DNA from: Otis tarda
Lineage: Eukaryota; Chordata; Aves; Otidiformes; Otididae
DNA: 64,000 nt
Direction of reading: 5' to 3'
NCBI GenBank assembly: GCA_026413225.1
Contig: CM048557.1
Span: 18,888,871 to 18,952,870 of the forward strand
How positions within the stretch are numbered: the stretch's first letter is position 1; every line of letters starts with the position of its first letter. The notes below the pieces were generated by a model, which did no database searches, was not told the origin of the DNA, and saw only the letters and a list, made by a program, of their open reading frames with translations. The position numbers and the translations under genes were made by a program. Shown one piece after another: positions 13,701-28,700 of the stretch.

Positions 13701-16700
13701 TCAAGATGGGCTGTGATAGCCCTAGGGGGCAGTTGGGCACTTACCACAATGAGCCAGTGCTGAAATGGTGGTCTTACTAGCTAAGTTCTATAGTAATTGC
13801 TGTTGTAACTTATTACTTTAGTCTTTGTTTTGGAAATCGTCTTGCAAGATTTTTGATTGGACTAATGGATATTTATTCCCCTGTGACTGTAGGGTACTGT
13901 AAATGACAGTCATGCTCTCCTGGCAGAGCTGGCTCCCTGTGGCTCCACAGACAGGCAGACCTGTTTGAAGACTGTTGTGCTGTTACTAGATAACAAAAAA
14001 AATGTAAGTGTTTTGTGGATTCTGCTAGATATGTTGAAAATTAGTGTGTTTCCCTTACTGTGGAGCAGTAACTAATTCTTCTGAAGTTGCTATTGTGGAT
14101 AGAGAAGACACCTCAGACAAGCTGAAAAATTGTGCCTCGAGCACTCAAAATAGGCCTAAACTAAACAAAAGATGAGATTCCCGTAAGCTGATGTTTTCCC
14201 CTCTTCCCTTCTCTGCTCTGTGTTATGTGATTATTCTCACTGTATTCCAGGCTGGCTGGAATTAAGAGTACCATTCTTCCTCCCCTCACAGTATTTTACT
14301 TTATTCAGATATAATTTTGTAGATCTAATGAAGTCTTTCTCAGAAGAGATCCCATCTTTGAATGTTGATACAATCCAACCTTCTTAAATATTTATATTTT
14401 CATTCACTTTAGTATTCCATTTGGTTATGGGAATATCTAGACTATATTTATATATAATTTTACATAGTTGTGCACATCATTTTCCTCATGTGTTTCTGGT
14501 CTTCCATGTCCTTGCCAGCATAACTAGAACAAAACCAAACCAAATCTGAAACCAATCATTTTGTGTTTCTGTATAGACAGACTAGAGTTTCATGAGGAAA
14601 CTGCTTTCTTACCATGCCATAATCATACTAAACCATTACATTGAAGTTGTGGCATATGCTTTCATAGGGAATAGGAAATTGCTATAGTTACTGAACGCCC
14701 AATATTCTCTTACTTGTTGAAACCAAAGTGCTCAATGTAAATGAGCTTTTCATTTCATTACTGCTACAAATTGTTGTAGACAGGTGTAAGTGAAACACTG
14801 AATAGCAAAACCAAACCTTACTTTTATGCTATAGGTCTGCTGCCACATTAAATTTTCAGACAGATTCTTCCTTTCAAAGATTTTAAGTTCTAGTCACAGT
14901 CTAAATGTGCAAAATGTATCCCTGCTTGATTTTCTTTTTATTAGTTCCTTTTCCTCTCAGTACACGGAAGCTCACTGAGTCTATTTGTGTTATACAGGTG
15001 GTGGTTTTCAGATCAGATGGCAGTGTGTTACTGAATGAGATGGCAGTGAACGTGCCCCATGTGTCAGGTAAAGGACATAGCCTGGTGTGTCATGTGCAAC
15101 ACACCTGACTTGTCATGTGGGGGTGTATTTCTTCAGATGCAAAAGTGGAAGAGAGATGTATGAAATTTGTTCAGATTTTGGAAAAACTTGGGAATAAATG
15201 TGATTTAATAGTCCTCACTGAGAATTTCATGGACAAACTGATTGTGTATACAGTGGATGATTGAAAAAATTGTTCCTTCACTTTTTTCATACATCTTGAA
15301 TATGCTTCAGCATGTGGCTTGGGAAAGAGGAATTGTCATGGCTTAATTTAAAGCAAATAACTTAACCTGCCTATAAAAAGGGGTATTTAGCACTTTCCAA
15401 GCCTGGCTACATGGTTTGGGCATGTTCTGGCTCTCAGTCATGGTGAAGCTAAGGTCTGTATACTCCATCCCACTTCCTCCCCATGCTTTTTTTTTTTCTC
15501 TTTCCTGTGGGAAGAAAGCCTGGCAGAAGGTAACTGCTGTATTTTCTGGTCAGGAAAGGCAGGAAAGAAGGGCAGGAAACCAGGGCAGGAAAGAAGGATG
15601 CACTTTGTAGCACCTTCTCATCTCAGCTCACTTGAGACATCAGCATCTTTTCACATAATCACTTGATTTAGACAGACACTTTCAGAGGCTGACTCAGATC
15701 ACCTAATTCACAAGCCTAACTTCTGGTGGAAGGTCACAATCAGACAGCAGCTGTGAGCTCTGGGAGTAGCTTTTGAAATAAATGTAGAACTTCTCTTTAT
15801 CACTCCTTTTTAAATATGTTCAGTACACTGTTTAGATATGTGTCAGTACACTGCCACAGCACGTGTTGCTTCTTATTTAGCGGCTTATCTGCAGATGGCA
15901 AGTTACTTGCAAGAAAGTAATTATTTATCTGAAACAACAAGTATTCATGGGATGATACATTCATGGGATGATACATTCATGAATGCTTGTGCAAAAGCAA
16001 TTACAGTGTGTAGCTGAAAGTTTAGAGAAATTAAAGTGCTCTAGGCATTAAATAGACTATCTAATAAGTAGAATAAATAGATAAATAGGGCATGCAATAA
16101 TAGATTTGCTGTAAGAAGTTGGTTAGCCAGTAGATGTTGGTTTTTTGGACTGTAGCAAAGCTTTTGATACTGTCTCTCACAGTGTCTTTCTGGACAAAAT
16201 GCCTAGCATTCAGCTAGACAAGACCATAATATGTTGGGTGAGCAATTAGCTGATGGGTCAGGCTCAAAGAGTAAGAGTAAATGGGATTGCATCAGGCTAG
16301 CAGCCAGTCACCAGTGGGTCTCCCCAGGGCTCAGTTTTAGGACCATTGTTCTTTAATGTTTTTATAAATGGTCTGGATGCAGGAGCTGAATGTACATTAA
16401 GTTTTACGATGACACTAAATTAGGCAGAGTTGTGGAGACCCTCAAAGGCAGAGAAATCTGGATAGACTAGAGAGCTGGGCAATCACCAACCATATGAAAT
16501 TTAACAAGAGTGAGTGCTCAATTTTGCACCTGGGACAGGGTAATCCTGGTTATACATACAAACTGGGGGATGAGAGGCTGGAGAACAGCCCCATGGAAAG
16601 CAATCTGTGAGTCTGAGTTGACAGCAAGTTGAATATGAGTCAACAGTGTGCCCTGGCAGCCAAAAGGGCCATCCATGACCTAAGGTGCATCAAGCACAGC

Positions 16701-19700
16701 ATAGCTAGCTGGTCGAGGGAGCTGGTTGTCCCACTCCACCCTGCACTGGCATGGCCCCACCTCGAGTACTGTGTGCAGTTTTGGGCACCTGAATTTAAGA
16801 AGGACATCAGACTATTAGAGTGTGTCCAGAGAAGGGTGACCAAGATCATGAAAGGTCTTGAGGGCAAGACATATGAGAAGCAGCTGAGGTCACTTATTTG
16901 TTCAGTTTAGAGAAGAGGAGGCTGAGGGGTAACCTCATCACAGTCTACAACTTCTTCAAGAGAAGCAGCAGAGAGGGAGGTACAGGTCTCCTCTCTCTAG
17001 TGACCAGTGATAGAACATGAGGAAATGGAATGAAGCTGTGTCAGGGGAAGTTCAGACTCGACATTAGGAAAAAGTTCTTCACTGAAGGGGTGATAGGTCA
17101 CTGGAACAGGGTGCCAAGGGAAGTGGTCGCAGCACAACCCTGTCAGAGTTTAAGGAGCATCTGGATGACGCTCTTAGTTATACAGTTTAGTTTTAGGTAG
17201 TTCCACGAGAAGCAAGGATTTGAACTTGATGATCCTTACAGGTCCCTTCCAACTCAATATATTCTATGATTCTGTGATTCTAATTAGGAAGCCAGTTCCT
17301 CCACTATGCTGATTTTGCATGTCAGTTCTGCTGAGTTTTCTATAATTGCTTGATTAACTTATGTATAAGCATCTAGCATTTTATTATTAGTAGTATTTAG
17401 CTATTTATTGGCTTGTAGAGACATGCCAATTGCTTATTATATGCAACAGTGCTGGGATAACACTTTCTCAGAAAATTCTTTGCTCTTCAGATTGCTCAGC
17501 ATTAACGAGTTAGCACTAAAGCTGTATTGCAGAAAATCTGAGTTTGGTTCTCATTCCAGGGACAAGTCATTATAGGTAATCAACTTGTTAAGTTAGTGGG
17601 GACCAGCATTGTGTCTAGTTGGCCAATGATTTTTAGAGGAAAAAAAATGATTCATTTGATCCTGATCTCAGAGTTTTCATGGCAGGTGATACCTTAGAAT
17701 CTAAGAAGTGTTTCTTTCAGCAGCCTATGTATGTGTTTACTGTACAGTTCATGTTCTGTTTTTCAGCCAGCTTCTCAGTATTCAAGCCATCTTCCTACTA
17801 CCTTGTTGTACAAACTTCTTTTGGGCTTCAGCTGCAGATCCAGTTGTTTCCAGTTATGCAACTCTTTGCAACTGTGGATCAATCAGTTAAAGGAAAACTT
17901 CAAGGCAAGTGTCTATTCAAATGGGAAGCAAAACCATGCTGTTCCACAGCTGAAGAGTCATGTATTCTTTACATGGGTGATAATTCATGCTACTTACTGA
18001 TTCAAGACGAGGAAACTCTTGAAACCAAGCAGAAACCAAAACGTTGGAAAAGAATTGACTCAAGCAAACTAGAAATGTGTTTTTATTATTTCATCTTGAA
18101 TGACCTATCACTCCAGTGCCAGTATAAGAATGCTTCTTAGAATATTCCTTACTTTTGTATTTAGCTTATTTTTTAACTGTCCACAAGACCAAGGTTTTGG
18201 TGCATTTTGTGGTTTTAATAACATCAGAAAGCGTAAAAATTATAGGTTGTGGCAGTGATCTCCTGAAGCAGAGATATCTTAATGAAGACTGTTCTTCTCA
18301 AGAAGTTAAAAATTTAAAATGGGGCTCCTGAATCTTCAGTACTTTTAGTATGCATTAATATTGAAGTGGAATAATCAGCTATATGAACTGTTTCTAATGT
18401 TTATCATCAGTTGTCCCTTTCCCTTTGACCTTTTAGAATGAGAATGAGTACTAATTAGGTAGAATTTTTACCTTCTTTTTAAATAGGTCTTTGTGGAAAC
18501 TTTAATGGAAAGGAAGGTGATGACTTTAAAACAACCAGTGGGCTGGTAGAAGCTACAGGATCTGCCTTTGCTAACACATGGAAAGCTCAATCCACCTGTA
18601 CAGACCAGACAGAAAAGCTGGAAGATCCCTGCAGTCTCAGCATTGAAAGTGGTAAGCACACTAATAAGTTAGATAGTCAGCTTCTGCCACAATGAGCAGC
18701 ATTTGCAGTGTATTACTGCAAAAGATGTGTAAGAGCTGTAGTGTGGCATTGCAGTTTTTTTAAGAGGACTATCAAATTAATAATTAATTTCTGAAAGTAC
18801 GTATACATACAACCACTGATTTCCCATCAAACTGAAGTGAAAGTTTAGGGGGTAATTGTAGAGGAATCTTGAGCTGGAAGATAGGGAAGCAAGGTCATTA
18901 ATTTATATTATCTGCAAAGGCAGCTTGTATTTCCTAGTATTATTTATCCTTATGTTTAACTTAGCTTTATGGTCCCCAGATGGAAAGGGCTGTCAGGATT
19001 CCATGTAGACAATTTGCAGCAGTAAGATATGATTTTGGATTTTATGATTGTATGTCTACTGCTAGATAACCGAATCAGAGAATAGAAATATATGTACAGT
19101 GATTGCATGTAGTTTCTCCACTCCCCAAAGTGCACACAGTTCTCTCATTTGTATTGTTGTGTTGCATTTACGTGACAACAAAACTAGACACAGCACAAGG
19201 AAAATAAGTCAATGTAATTAGTATAATTATATAATTCAATTTTTCTCCCTTTTGCAGCAAATTATGCTGAGCACTGGTGTTCTTTGCTGAAAAATTCAGA
19301 GGGTCCTTTTGCAAGATGTCACTCAGTCATTGATCCTTCAGAATACTATAAGGTATTGTAATCTTGCACTCTTTTTAGTACTGCTTTATTTCAGATGGAT
19401 GACTGTAGGCATTTATCGTTATTCAAACATTTGAGACATTGTTGAGTGGCTTGACCATAAGAGCTGGTGAAGTTTTTACAGAGATTAACTGAGGCAGCAT
19501 GGCATGCATCCAAAATATCTCCTATGATGAGATTCTTATGGAGTGCAGCTGAAGAAAAAGTTAAGTTTGTTCTTCTGGTTTCTTATGTTTTGTATTTAAT
19601 GTACATTTTTATTGGATTGGATATTTGAACTGGAAAGAAGATTCAAGAGATGCAGGTGTGCACAGAAAGTTTAAGCCTATTAAGTCAGGGGGGAAAAAAA

Positions 19701-22700
19701 AGTTTCCTGCATTTGTTGGAATGTAATACCAAATCCTTTCCATGGTGTCTTTTTCCTCTGTGTTCGTCACCTGTTGAGTTGTAAGTGAGGCTTACCTGAG
19801 CATAAAAGAAGAAATTCCTAAGACTTTGCTCATACCTGGAACTCAGTCTGAGCTCAAATTTTGTGAAGATCTTCATAGGTCTGGTTAATATTTTGGCATT
19901 ATGATTTTTAATTTTTATGGGTCTCTGCATTTCTAAGTTGTGACTGAGAAAGAATGGTATCAAAGTCCTTTAAGAAAGGTGTTGTTAGGAGGCTGGTTAA
20001 AGGTTCAAGGCTTAGCTTATGTTAGGATAAGCATCCAAGCATTTTCATTGTGTATGAAATGAAACAGCACTGTCAGTCTCTGGTCTTTGTCTATTCCTTC
20101 CATTGTTCTCTGATCATGGGAATTAATTAAAAAAATGTCAGAAAAAGGACAAAGGATATTTCATAGCAACTCAGTTGCAATTGCCCGTTGGTTTCCTGTG
20201 GGCTTAGTAACCCTTTCATTCTTTTTTTTCAGAAATGTAAATATGATGCCTGTCTCTGTGAAGACAGTGAGGAATGCTTGTGTGCTGCCTTGTCCTCTTA
20301 CTCAAGAGCCTGTGCTTTCAAAGGAATCATACTGGGAGGCTGGAGAGAAAGTGTCTGCAGTAAGTAGTGGAATGTTAATCCCTGTGGAATTAATTAACCA
20401 CGAGAAATAAGTGGGTTCTTTCTGAATTTGGTTGTCAGTGATCTCAATGTAAAAGAGACAATGCTTATAATGTTTAGTAATTCACGTTATATTCTTTAGC
20501 TGTCATTTGTTCATGACATATTTAATACTAGAAAACAATATTTTTCACTGTTACCTTCTTTCCGCAGTTTAAATAATAATGCTGTTTATATCTTTGACTA
20601 ATGGAATGCCACCAGCCATTATAGCTTTTGCATTCTTTTTGCTTATCGATGCCTTTGTTTGTCATTGTCCTTGCTTTTCATCCATAGTAAAATATCATTG
20701 AGATTAGGAGTTTTATTGTTCTCTCTCTCCGATTATAAGTATGTGAAACAAATATAAGTATGAAAGTAGAAACTATTAGTAACAGTTAAAAAGAAATCTT
20801 CAACTGGTAACCAATGTTAGGCTAGCATTACTTGTGACTTATGATACTTTTGTACTTCAATAAAACCTAAGGGGGTATTTTTACCATTACATGCTATACA
20901 GCCAAAGAAACCAAAACAGAAATGTCGAGGTTAAATTGTTCGTCCTACATCCCTGATTTATAATTTTATTTTCACTCCAGCCAGTGAAGTGTCTGCCTGC
21001 CCAGGAAATCAAATCTTCCTTTACAATCTTACAATGTGCCAGCAAACCTGTCGTTCCCTTGCTGATAGTGAAAATCATTGCTTGCAAGACTTTGCTCCTC
21101 TGGATGGCTGTGGCTGCCCAGATAATACATACTTGGATAACCAAGATACCTGTGTGCCCATCTCCAAGTGCCCATGTTATTACAAGGGGTCATACCTGGA
21201 ACCAGGGCAATATGCCACAAAAGATGGAGAACGTTGGTATGTTTTTTTTGTGGCTTCTTGTTTGGGGGAATGAAAATCCCTTTACAATTTGGTTTTTAGG
21301 TGTAAGCTGCTTAGTTTTTTTGGTGCTTTAATAAGTATTTGTGATAGGTTTCACACCATCTTCATGCTGAGCAAAGCATCATCCTGTTGCAATGTAATTT
21401 ATTAAAAGACGAGAAATGCAGCTTTATTTGGAGGTGTGACTACTAACCTTCATAGATAAACATTACTGTGAAGCTATGTTGTGGTTTAACCCTAGTCACC
21501 ACACAGTTTCTCACTCTCCCTCCCCCTCCCCAGCGGGATGGGGGGAGAAAATTGGGAAGAAAAAAAAAACCTCATGGGTTGAGATGAAGACAGTTTACCA
21601 GAATAGCAAAGGAAAATTACAATAATAACAAAACATTTTCTAAAACATTAGAAATTAAGCAGAACATAAATACTCTCAGATTTATATTAAAAAAAATCCT
21701 TAGGTTTAAATTTAAGACACTGAGCTTTTTTTTTTTTTAATTTCTACTTACTTCACTTTTCTAGTGTTTGCCGAAATGCCAAGGTCCAATGTACTTCAGT
21801 GACAGTAAAACCAGAAAGTAAGTGACATTCTCTGAAGTAAAATAAAATGAAAACAGTAACCCAACTTCCAAACCCAAACCTACATTTTCCATTTGAATTC
21901 TTTACTAATTTGTTTTGCTTGTTTGTTTTTTCTCTTTCTGTGAAACAGTTATGCACTTTCACTTTGTTTTGTCTTCACAAAACCTCTTTTTTTCATAAGG
22001 ATAGACATACCCTGAGATTTCTGTCTCAGTAACTGCCACCTTTCTCACGCATTTCTTTTGCCTTTTCTTGATGCGTCTAAACCAACAATGTACCTTTCAG
22101 ATGCAACAGTATGTTCTCACAACAAGACCTACTTCAACTGCAGTGCATCCCCAAAGTGGACTTCACAAACGCCTATACAACTTAGCTGTCATACTCCTCG
22201 AACTGAGCATGTATGTAATCAATTTTTCTCCATGTTGTGTTTCCTTTATTCTGTATTCTTTATACAACACAGTGCAACACCAAAACCACAGTTGTGAGTA
22301 ACAGTTTATGTCCCTTTGGTTTACTCTTCCTTTCTTTTCTCCCCAGTGATATTACTCTTTTGCCAATTTTATGATTAGTCACCTTATTGTTTCCCTGTAT
22401 TTTTTCTTTTTACTGTGTCTTCAGTAAAGTTGTACCTCCTGAGTGAAATATTATTTGGGTTCTTAGACAATCAAAAAAGATAAGAAAACCTTTAGAAACC
22501 TAGAAAGACAGACCTTATAAAACTAATCATTAGGCTGTCTGGTTATAAATGCAGTTTTTACCGAAGTGGAGGAAATGTGCAGTGCTTTTTCACACAGTAA
22601 CAATTTCTCCTTATATTCTTTAGTTCCAGGCAGAGTGTGTCTCAGGCTGTGTGTGTCCTGAAGGTCTATTCGATGATGGGAAAGGGGGCTGTGTTGAGGA

Positions 22701-25700
22701 GAAGGACTGCCCATGCATTCATAACAACCAGTGGTATTATTCTGGACAGAAAATAACAGTGGACTGCAACACCTGGTAAGTTATGATTTCATACTCTCTT
22801 CTAGAATATTTTCTATGCAGTAAATTAATAGTCATGTCTAGGCTTATGTACTACAGTGGCTGAGACGGCTGCAAGTATAAACCTTTGTTTTCAGGCATAC
22901 TTTTTGCTATCTGAGGAAATACAGTTTTTCCTGAAAATATTAGGGTAATAGCTACCTCTATTTTCAGTAGACATCTCTTATTGGGAAATATAAACACTTT
23001 CAGATAAAAAAAACCATAGTTGTCCAGAGTTAAAAATCATGTTACAGGCTTAAAAACAGGCTAAACTATTGAAGTTGAGACTTAGACGCTCTGTAACACT
23101 GAAGTTGGTATTGTGCACATTATTAGGTTGTATCAGGTAGCTACTTGGTTTGTTCTGCAGTTTTCCAAACAGCACACTCTTAGCGAGATCTGAAAATTCA
23201 ACTCCTCTGCTCTCTTCTAGTACCTGCCAAAAAGGGTTTTGGAGCTGCACTGAAGATATCTGCTTTGGGACTTGTATGATATATGGAAGTGGCCATTATA
23301 TCACCTTTGATGGAAAATTCTATGACTTTGATGGGAATTGTGAATATGTGGCTACTCAGGTAATGCTTATCAGGAGGGCTGAAATGGCATCCAATTGCCT
23401 TGAAGATCTACTTTCCTCTTTGGTTTTGCCATTCCTTATTGCCTGCCATCACTGCTCCTGAGGTGTTCACACATTCTGACAAAATAAATTCTGTATTTGC
23501 AGTGCAGGCAAGCTGTATGAGTGAGTTTTTTCTGATACAGTGGTCATAAATTGCATGTAACGAGACTGGTTTATAGTTTTATAGCTAAGGGCTCGTTTTA
23601 CATTGTGAAATAAACCAAAATTCAAAGTTTACAAAACAAATATATTTACATTTAAAGATACATTCCTCATTTTGTTTTATTGTCCCACTTGTTTCCCAGG
23701 TTTTGCCACACATGAGACTGCATTAACTGTTTATATGTACGCAGAGATATATGTGTGCATCTTTAAAAACATATGTTTGTAGGATTTCACATATGAAGCA
23801 GCAGTAACTATTTATACATTGTGGAGCTTTAAATTATTGTTATTATTATGAGATTGAACTAAAAATAAGTATTCTACTTAATTTTCTTATGCTTCTTTTT
23901 TCCTTTTTCAATAGGATTTTTGTGGTGACAAAAATTCCAGTGGCTCGTTCAGTATCATCACAGAGAATGTCCCTTGTGGAACTACAGGAGTCACCTGCTC
24001 AAAGGCTATTAAAATGTTTCTAGGGGTGAGTAATGATACTCAGTGACTATACTGTATTCAAGTATTCAAGTATTCAAGTATTTCAAAAAAAAGTAATGTG
24101 GCTCCAAAACTACATCCCTAAAAGCAGCTATAACAAATAAAGGTTAGAGGCCCTATCAAATTAATCTGTAAAGGTGTAGATTCTTAGGTACTGAAACCTC
24201 TCTCAAACAAAGGTGCTACACCACTTTCTGTCATCTTGGAAAGTCATCCTAGACTTTCAGCTATTGGTTTCAGAATAAGCTGTAATATTAAAAGTGTCTA
24301 ATACTTTATCTTGTCATAAAATTTCTCTTTTTATCTTTCAGAAAACTGAACTGAAATTGGAGAACAAAGATTATAAAGAAATTCAGCGAGATATTGGTGA
24401 TGATGTGCATTATTGGAATAGGACAGTAGGCCTCTACCTCGTGATCGAGGCTAGCAATGGTGTGATGCTTATCTGGGATAAGAAGACTACTGTTTTCATC
24501 AAGCTGACCCCTGGTTACAAAGTTAGGACCTGTCTGGTTTTTTTTTCTGAAGTAGTAGTATGAATAGATAAATGAGATAAGGAAACAGAAATGTTCTTTT
24601 ATCCTGACTCTGTGTTTAATTCCTATATCCTCTGCACATTGATGATTGGCTTGCATTACTACTATCACAGCTTGCAGAGGTGCTGCTGGATTTCCTTACA
24701 GTCCATCATAATGCGTTGCAGAGGATGCATACCATATGATTGCAATAAAGCTAAATGTCTAAGGCATTCTGAGTTGGGGAATATTAAAAGCTAAACATCA
24801 AAAGCAATTTAGGGGATGCAAACTGTCTGTTCATGCACTTGAAAACCTGCATGGAATCTCAGCCCCGAATTAAAACCAAACTCTCTATGCAATGTGTGGA
24901 GATGGTTGTGATTTCTGAAAATCAGCATGCTGAGAGTACTGAATTAATTGGGCTGAATGAGAAGGTGCAGGGTTGTATAAACAGGGGAATACTGTTGCTT
25001 GAGGGGGGCTGATGTACTTTAAATAGCACTACCAAAAATTCACTATTGTGGGGAAGTTGCTAAATTCTTTCTTTTGAGAAAAATGAGTCCCTGTCATTTA
25101 TTTTTTCCCATGGATGAAGAAATGGTGCTTGTTATGTTAGAAGCCTTTAATAAAAACAGTTTTAAGCAGACTGAAATTCCCTCAGGCTTATATTAATAGC
25201 TGAGTTTTGATAAGTTGAGAAGAATGGAAAATAAATTAATTTTTCTCAGCTGAAAGAGGCTTAACCACTCTTTAGGGTTATAGTCTGGATGAAGGGCCAC
25301 CACAGAGACATGGAAATACACTAGATATAATTGGTTTCAAGGAGGGAAGACATGACAGCTGAATAGTTTGCTGAGTACACAGACAAATACAAGTTTACTT
25401 TTGGTACAAATTATTTGGAAGTAAAGATGAAAATACATCATTTACACAGAGTTGTCTTTTTTAATGTCAATGTTCTGCTCTTACTTTACTAGAGTCTACT
25501 TCTCACTTCCTTAGCATATTTAAAAGATGTGGATATGTTAATTTTCTTTTCCAGGGCAAAGTGTGTGGCCTGTGTGGCAACTTTGATGACAAGTCTAACA
25601 ATGACTTTACAACAAGGAGTGGGCTGCAGGAGACTAATGCTCTGAAGTTTGGGAATTCCTGGAAACAGTCTTTCATGTGTCCAGATGTCACACAAGAGAT

Positions 25701-28700
25701 TAAGCCCTGTGATGTGAAACCACATCGGAAGTCCTGGGCAGAGAAAGAATGCAGCATCATCCAGAGTGAAGTCTTTAAAATTTGTCACTCCAAGGTTTGT
25801 GGAGGGCAGTAAGTGATGGGACAGCACAGTGCATTTCTGTTACTGCAGATCATCAGAAATGAATGAGGAGATCGTTAAAGAGTGATCTTCATTCAATTAA
25901 GTCTTCAGTACAGCTACAGCTGTCAAAATATTTCAGCTAGCCTTAATCAAATTAGTTTGACTATCTGTGACAATGGGGCTGTGTCAGTAATCATACCAGC
26001 CCCAGCTGTACAAGCCTGTTTTCATCACCACAGTTTCACTGCTACTGCTGTGCAAGCCAGCTTCATAAATCTAGCCTGAATAGGTTTGTGTGTGCTGTAA
26101 TTGCAATGAGGGTGGTGAAACACTGGAACAGGTTGCTCAGGGAAGTGGTAGATGCCCCATCACTGGAAACTTTCAAGGTCAGGTTTGATGGAGTTGCTCT
26201 GAGCTCTGAGTTGAAGATGTCCCTGCTCATTGCAGAGGGATTGGACTAGGTAACCTTTAAAGGTCCCTTCCAACCCAAACTATTCTATGATTCTGTTTCT
26301 TGTTGAGAGACTGTCAATACTTTAAGTTCTGAAAGGTCTTGCAATCATCAGACCCATCTTCTCACAGAAATGCATACTATACTTGAAAGGTGGCTATTGA
26401 AGACACCACTGCTCCATGTAATGTACAACCCCAGAAGGGATCTTCTTGGAAACCACTGACATTGCAGTTTAGACAGGCTTAGCTGCTAGTACTGTGCCTC
26501 CAAATTGTCATAGCGTACACTATGCCAGGCCTACAGCTTCCAGAGCACAGTGCACAGAGAATATTCCTCTCTATTTCTTGTCTCTTTCCTGGAGTATGGT
26601 AATGTTCTTAACTCACAGTGGAAAAGTCACAAGTAATTAGTAATTTAATTAACTTAATATATGTGTCTATGTTGATTCCTTCAGCACCTAAAATTCAGTC
26701 TAAGTTTCTCCATTGGCAGTCCCAAGTAAAAAAGTAGAAATGTTTTGCTAACGTGTCATTGGATGAACTCCAAAAACTGGCAAGCATGAAGTTCTCTGCT
26801 TCATATTTGCTGTGAAGTTCAGCCTTTCTGATATTGCTCGCCTCTTGGTTGGAAGAGCTTGCTGGAAGATAAGACTTCATTAGCATCAATCCAACTTGTT
26901 TTTGAGAGCAATAAAATGGAAGTCTCTTAGAAAATGTGGACACTGCCAAGGACTTTTATTTTATTTTTTCAGTCATAACAAATTATGAAGCTTCTATATT
27001 ACTTGAAGTCTATTATTATTATTATCCAAAATATATTAAGCGGATTCAAGCTTATAATGTTTGTTTGTGATTTAGCAATCCTTAGAAACAGTCTCATTGC
27101 TGCTCAGGTCAATTCTCGTATCTCAAGAGATGTCTCAAGCTTACCGGTTTGAAAACTAATTTGGAGATGAACTGGGACATAATTTCTTTCCCCAACAGGT
27201 GGACCCAATTCCTTTCTATGAAGCATGTGTTCATGATGCCTGCTCTTGTGACAGTGGTGGTGATTGTGAGTGCTTCTGTTCTGCAGTTGCTGCATATGCT
27301 CAAGAATGTACCAAGGCTCAGGCCTGTGTTTTCTGGAGAACTCCTGATATATGCCGTGAGTAACAGTTAAACACAATCATATCTTTCTTGCTACTGTCAG
27401 AAAGCCTATCAAACAAATCATTAGTACTTTCACTGCAAGGTTGTGCTGGCTAAGTAATGCGATTTATTTTTGCAGTGTATCAGGGAACAATCAGAACTAG
27501 TAAATTTGTATATTTCGGTTGTCTTTTATTCACTTTTTCTTTTTCTTTTTCTTTTCCTTTTCCTTTTTCCTTTTCTTTTTCCTTTTCCCTTTCCTTTTCC
27601 CTTTCCCGTTCCGTTTTTCCTTTTTCCCTTTTCCTTTTCCTTTCCCTTTCCCTTTCCCTTTCCCTTTCCCTTTCCCTTTCCCTTTCCCTTTCCCTTTCCC
27701 TTTCCCTTTCCCTTTCCCTTCTTCCTTTTTCCTTTTTCCTTTTATGCCTCTTCTTTTAAAAAAAAATGAAGGCTAGGCTTCAAATCATCCTTCCATTTTG
27801 CTAGATAATTGGTGAACGGCAACTCCTGTTATCTTTCTACTCTCTCTTTTTTTCAAAATATTCAGAATTTGGTTTTAGAAATTTATATAGAAGTACTCCT
27901 GTGCAGATGAACCTAATCAGTATTGAGTATCTTAAGCAGTGTCCATTAGTGGTGCTAATGCTCATACCAGTATATAATAAAATCATGTAAAATAATATTT
28001 AAATTAATATTTCCGGTAAAGTGCTCAAAACACAATTTTGAGATTCTAAGTTGCAGAAATGTAAAATTTTTTAATTTTAATAATTCAGTCTGATTTGGAA
28101 TTAAGGCTAGTTGTCGTTTTTAAGTGTAAGAAGTCAGTGAAACAGAAGTTATAAGTTTCAGTCAATTCTGATATATAAGTTTATAAAAGCTCCTTCCTCT
28201 GTCCATAGTCATCTAAGCTGAATTCTGTTTTAAGTTGTATCTGTAATGTCTCATACTCTTGATCTTGGCCTGCTGGAGCTGACATTCAGTCCATGTGATA
28301 CAGCAATGCAGAACAACTTTGAATATATTGCAAGAGTTTTTAGGAGTTTGCTAGTAGCTAGGGAAGAAAAATACTCTCAGAAATGTACAATGAATTTTAA
28401 ACTAAAATTCACACAAATTCTTTAATTTTTTTTTTGCCTTTTTTTCACCTTGTGGCTTGCGTGTTTAATAAGAAAATCTTGGAACCCAGATTTTTTACCC
28501 CAAATTTTGAGGTACCCTGTGTTCAAGTATAGTAGAAGAAAGTCCAGGTTTCATACCTCAAGATAAATTTTGCTGGCTTAACATGTAGATTCATTTAGCT
28601 TGTACCTTTAAAGACCTACTCAGAGCTGCATTCTGGCAACCATGTTTTTAATCAGCTTCTCTTTTTTTTTCTTATCAGCGATATTTTGTGACTACTACAA

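Larger units (their letters stand above)
10092..17766 (+). other. MUC2: Introns 4-11 of MUC2
   Basis: Introns: 10092-11160 (holds CR1), 11271-11507, 11725-12180, 12307-12992 (GC donor), 13111-13436, 13576-13892, 14004-14997, 15068-17766 (holds CR1). A GGCAGGAAAG-type repeat lies at 15551-15597 and a 17-base direct repeat at about 15947-15980. Otherwise nothing seen. Confidence 0.7.
17905..25554 (+). other. MUC2: Introns 12-22 of MUC2
   Basis: Introns: 17905-18486 (GC donor), 18652-19257, 19353-20232, 20360-20980, 21237-21764 (LTR fragment), 21818-22100, 22211-22623, 22776-23220, 23360-23914, 24026-24341, 24522-25554. GTATTCAA is repeated tandemly near 24055-24080. Otherwise plain intron sequence. 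Confidence 0.7.

Noticed and set aside
17679-18140. 153-residue frame running through exon 12 into its intron
   Set aside because: Only 17767-17904 matches MUC2. The rest is read-through past the GC donor.
27457-27776. Three overlapping open frames of Phe/Ser/Pro/Leu repeats
   Set aside because: They are translations of the intronic pyrimidine tract.
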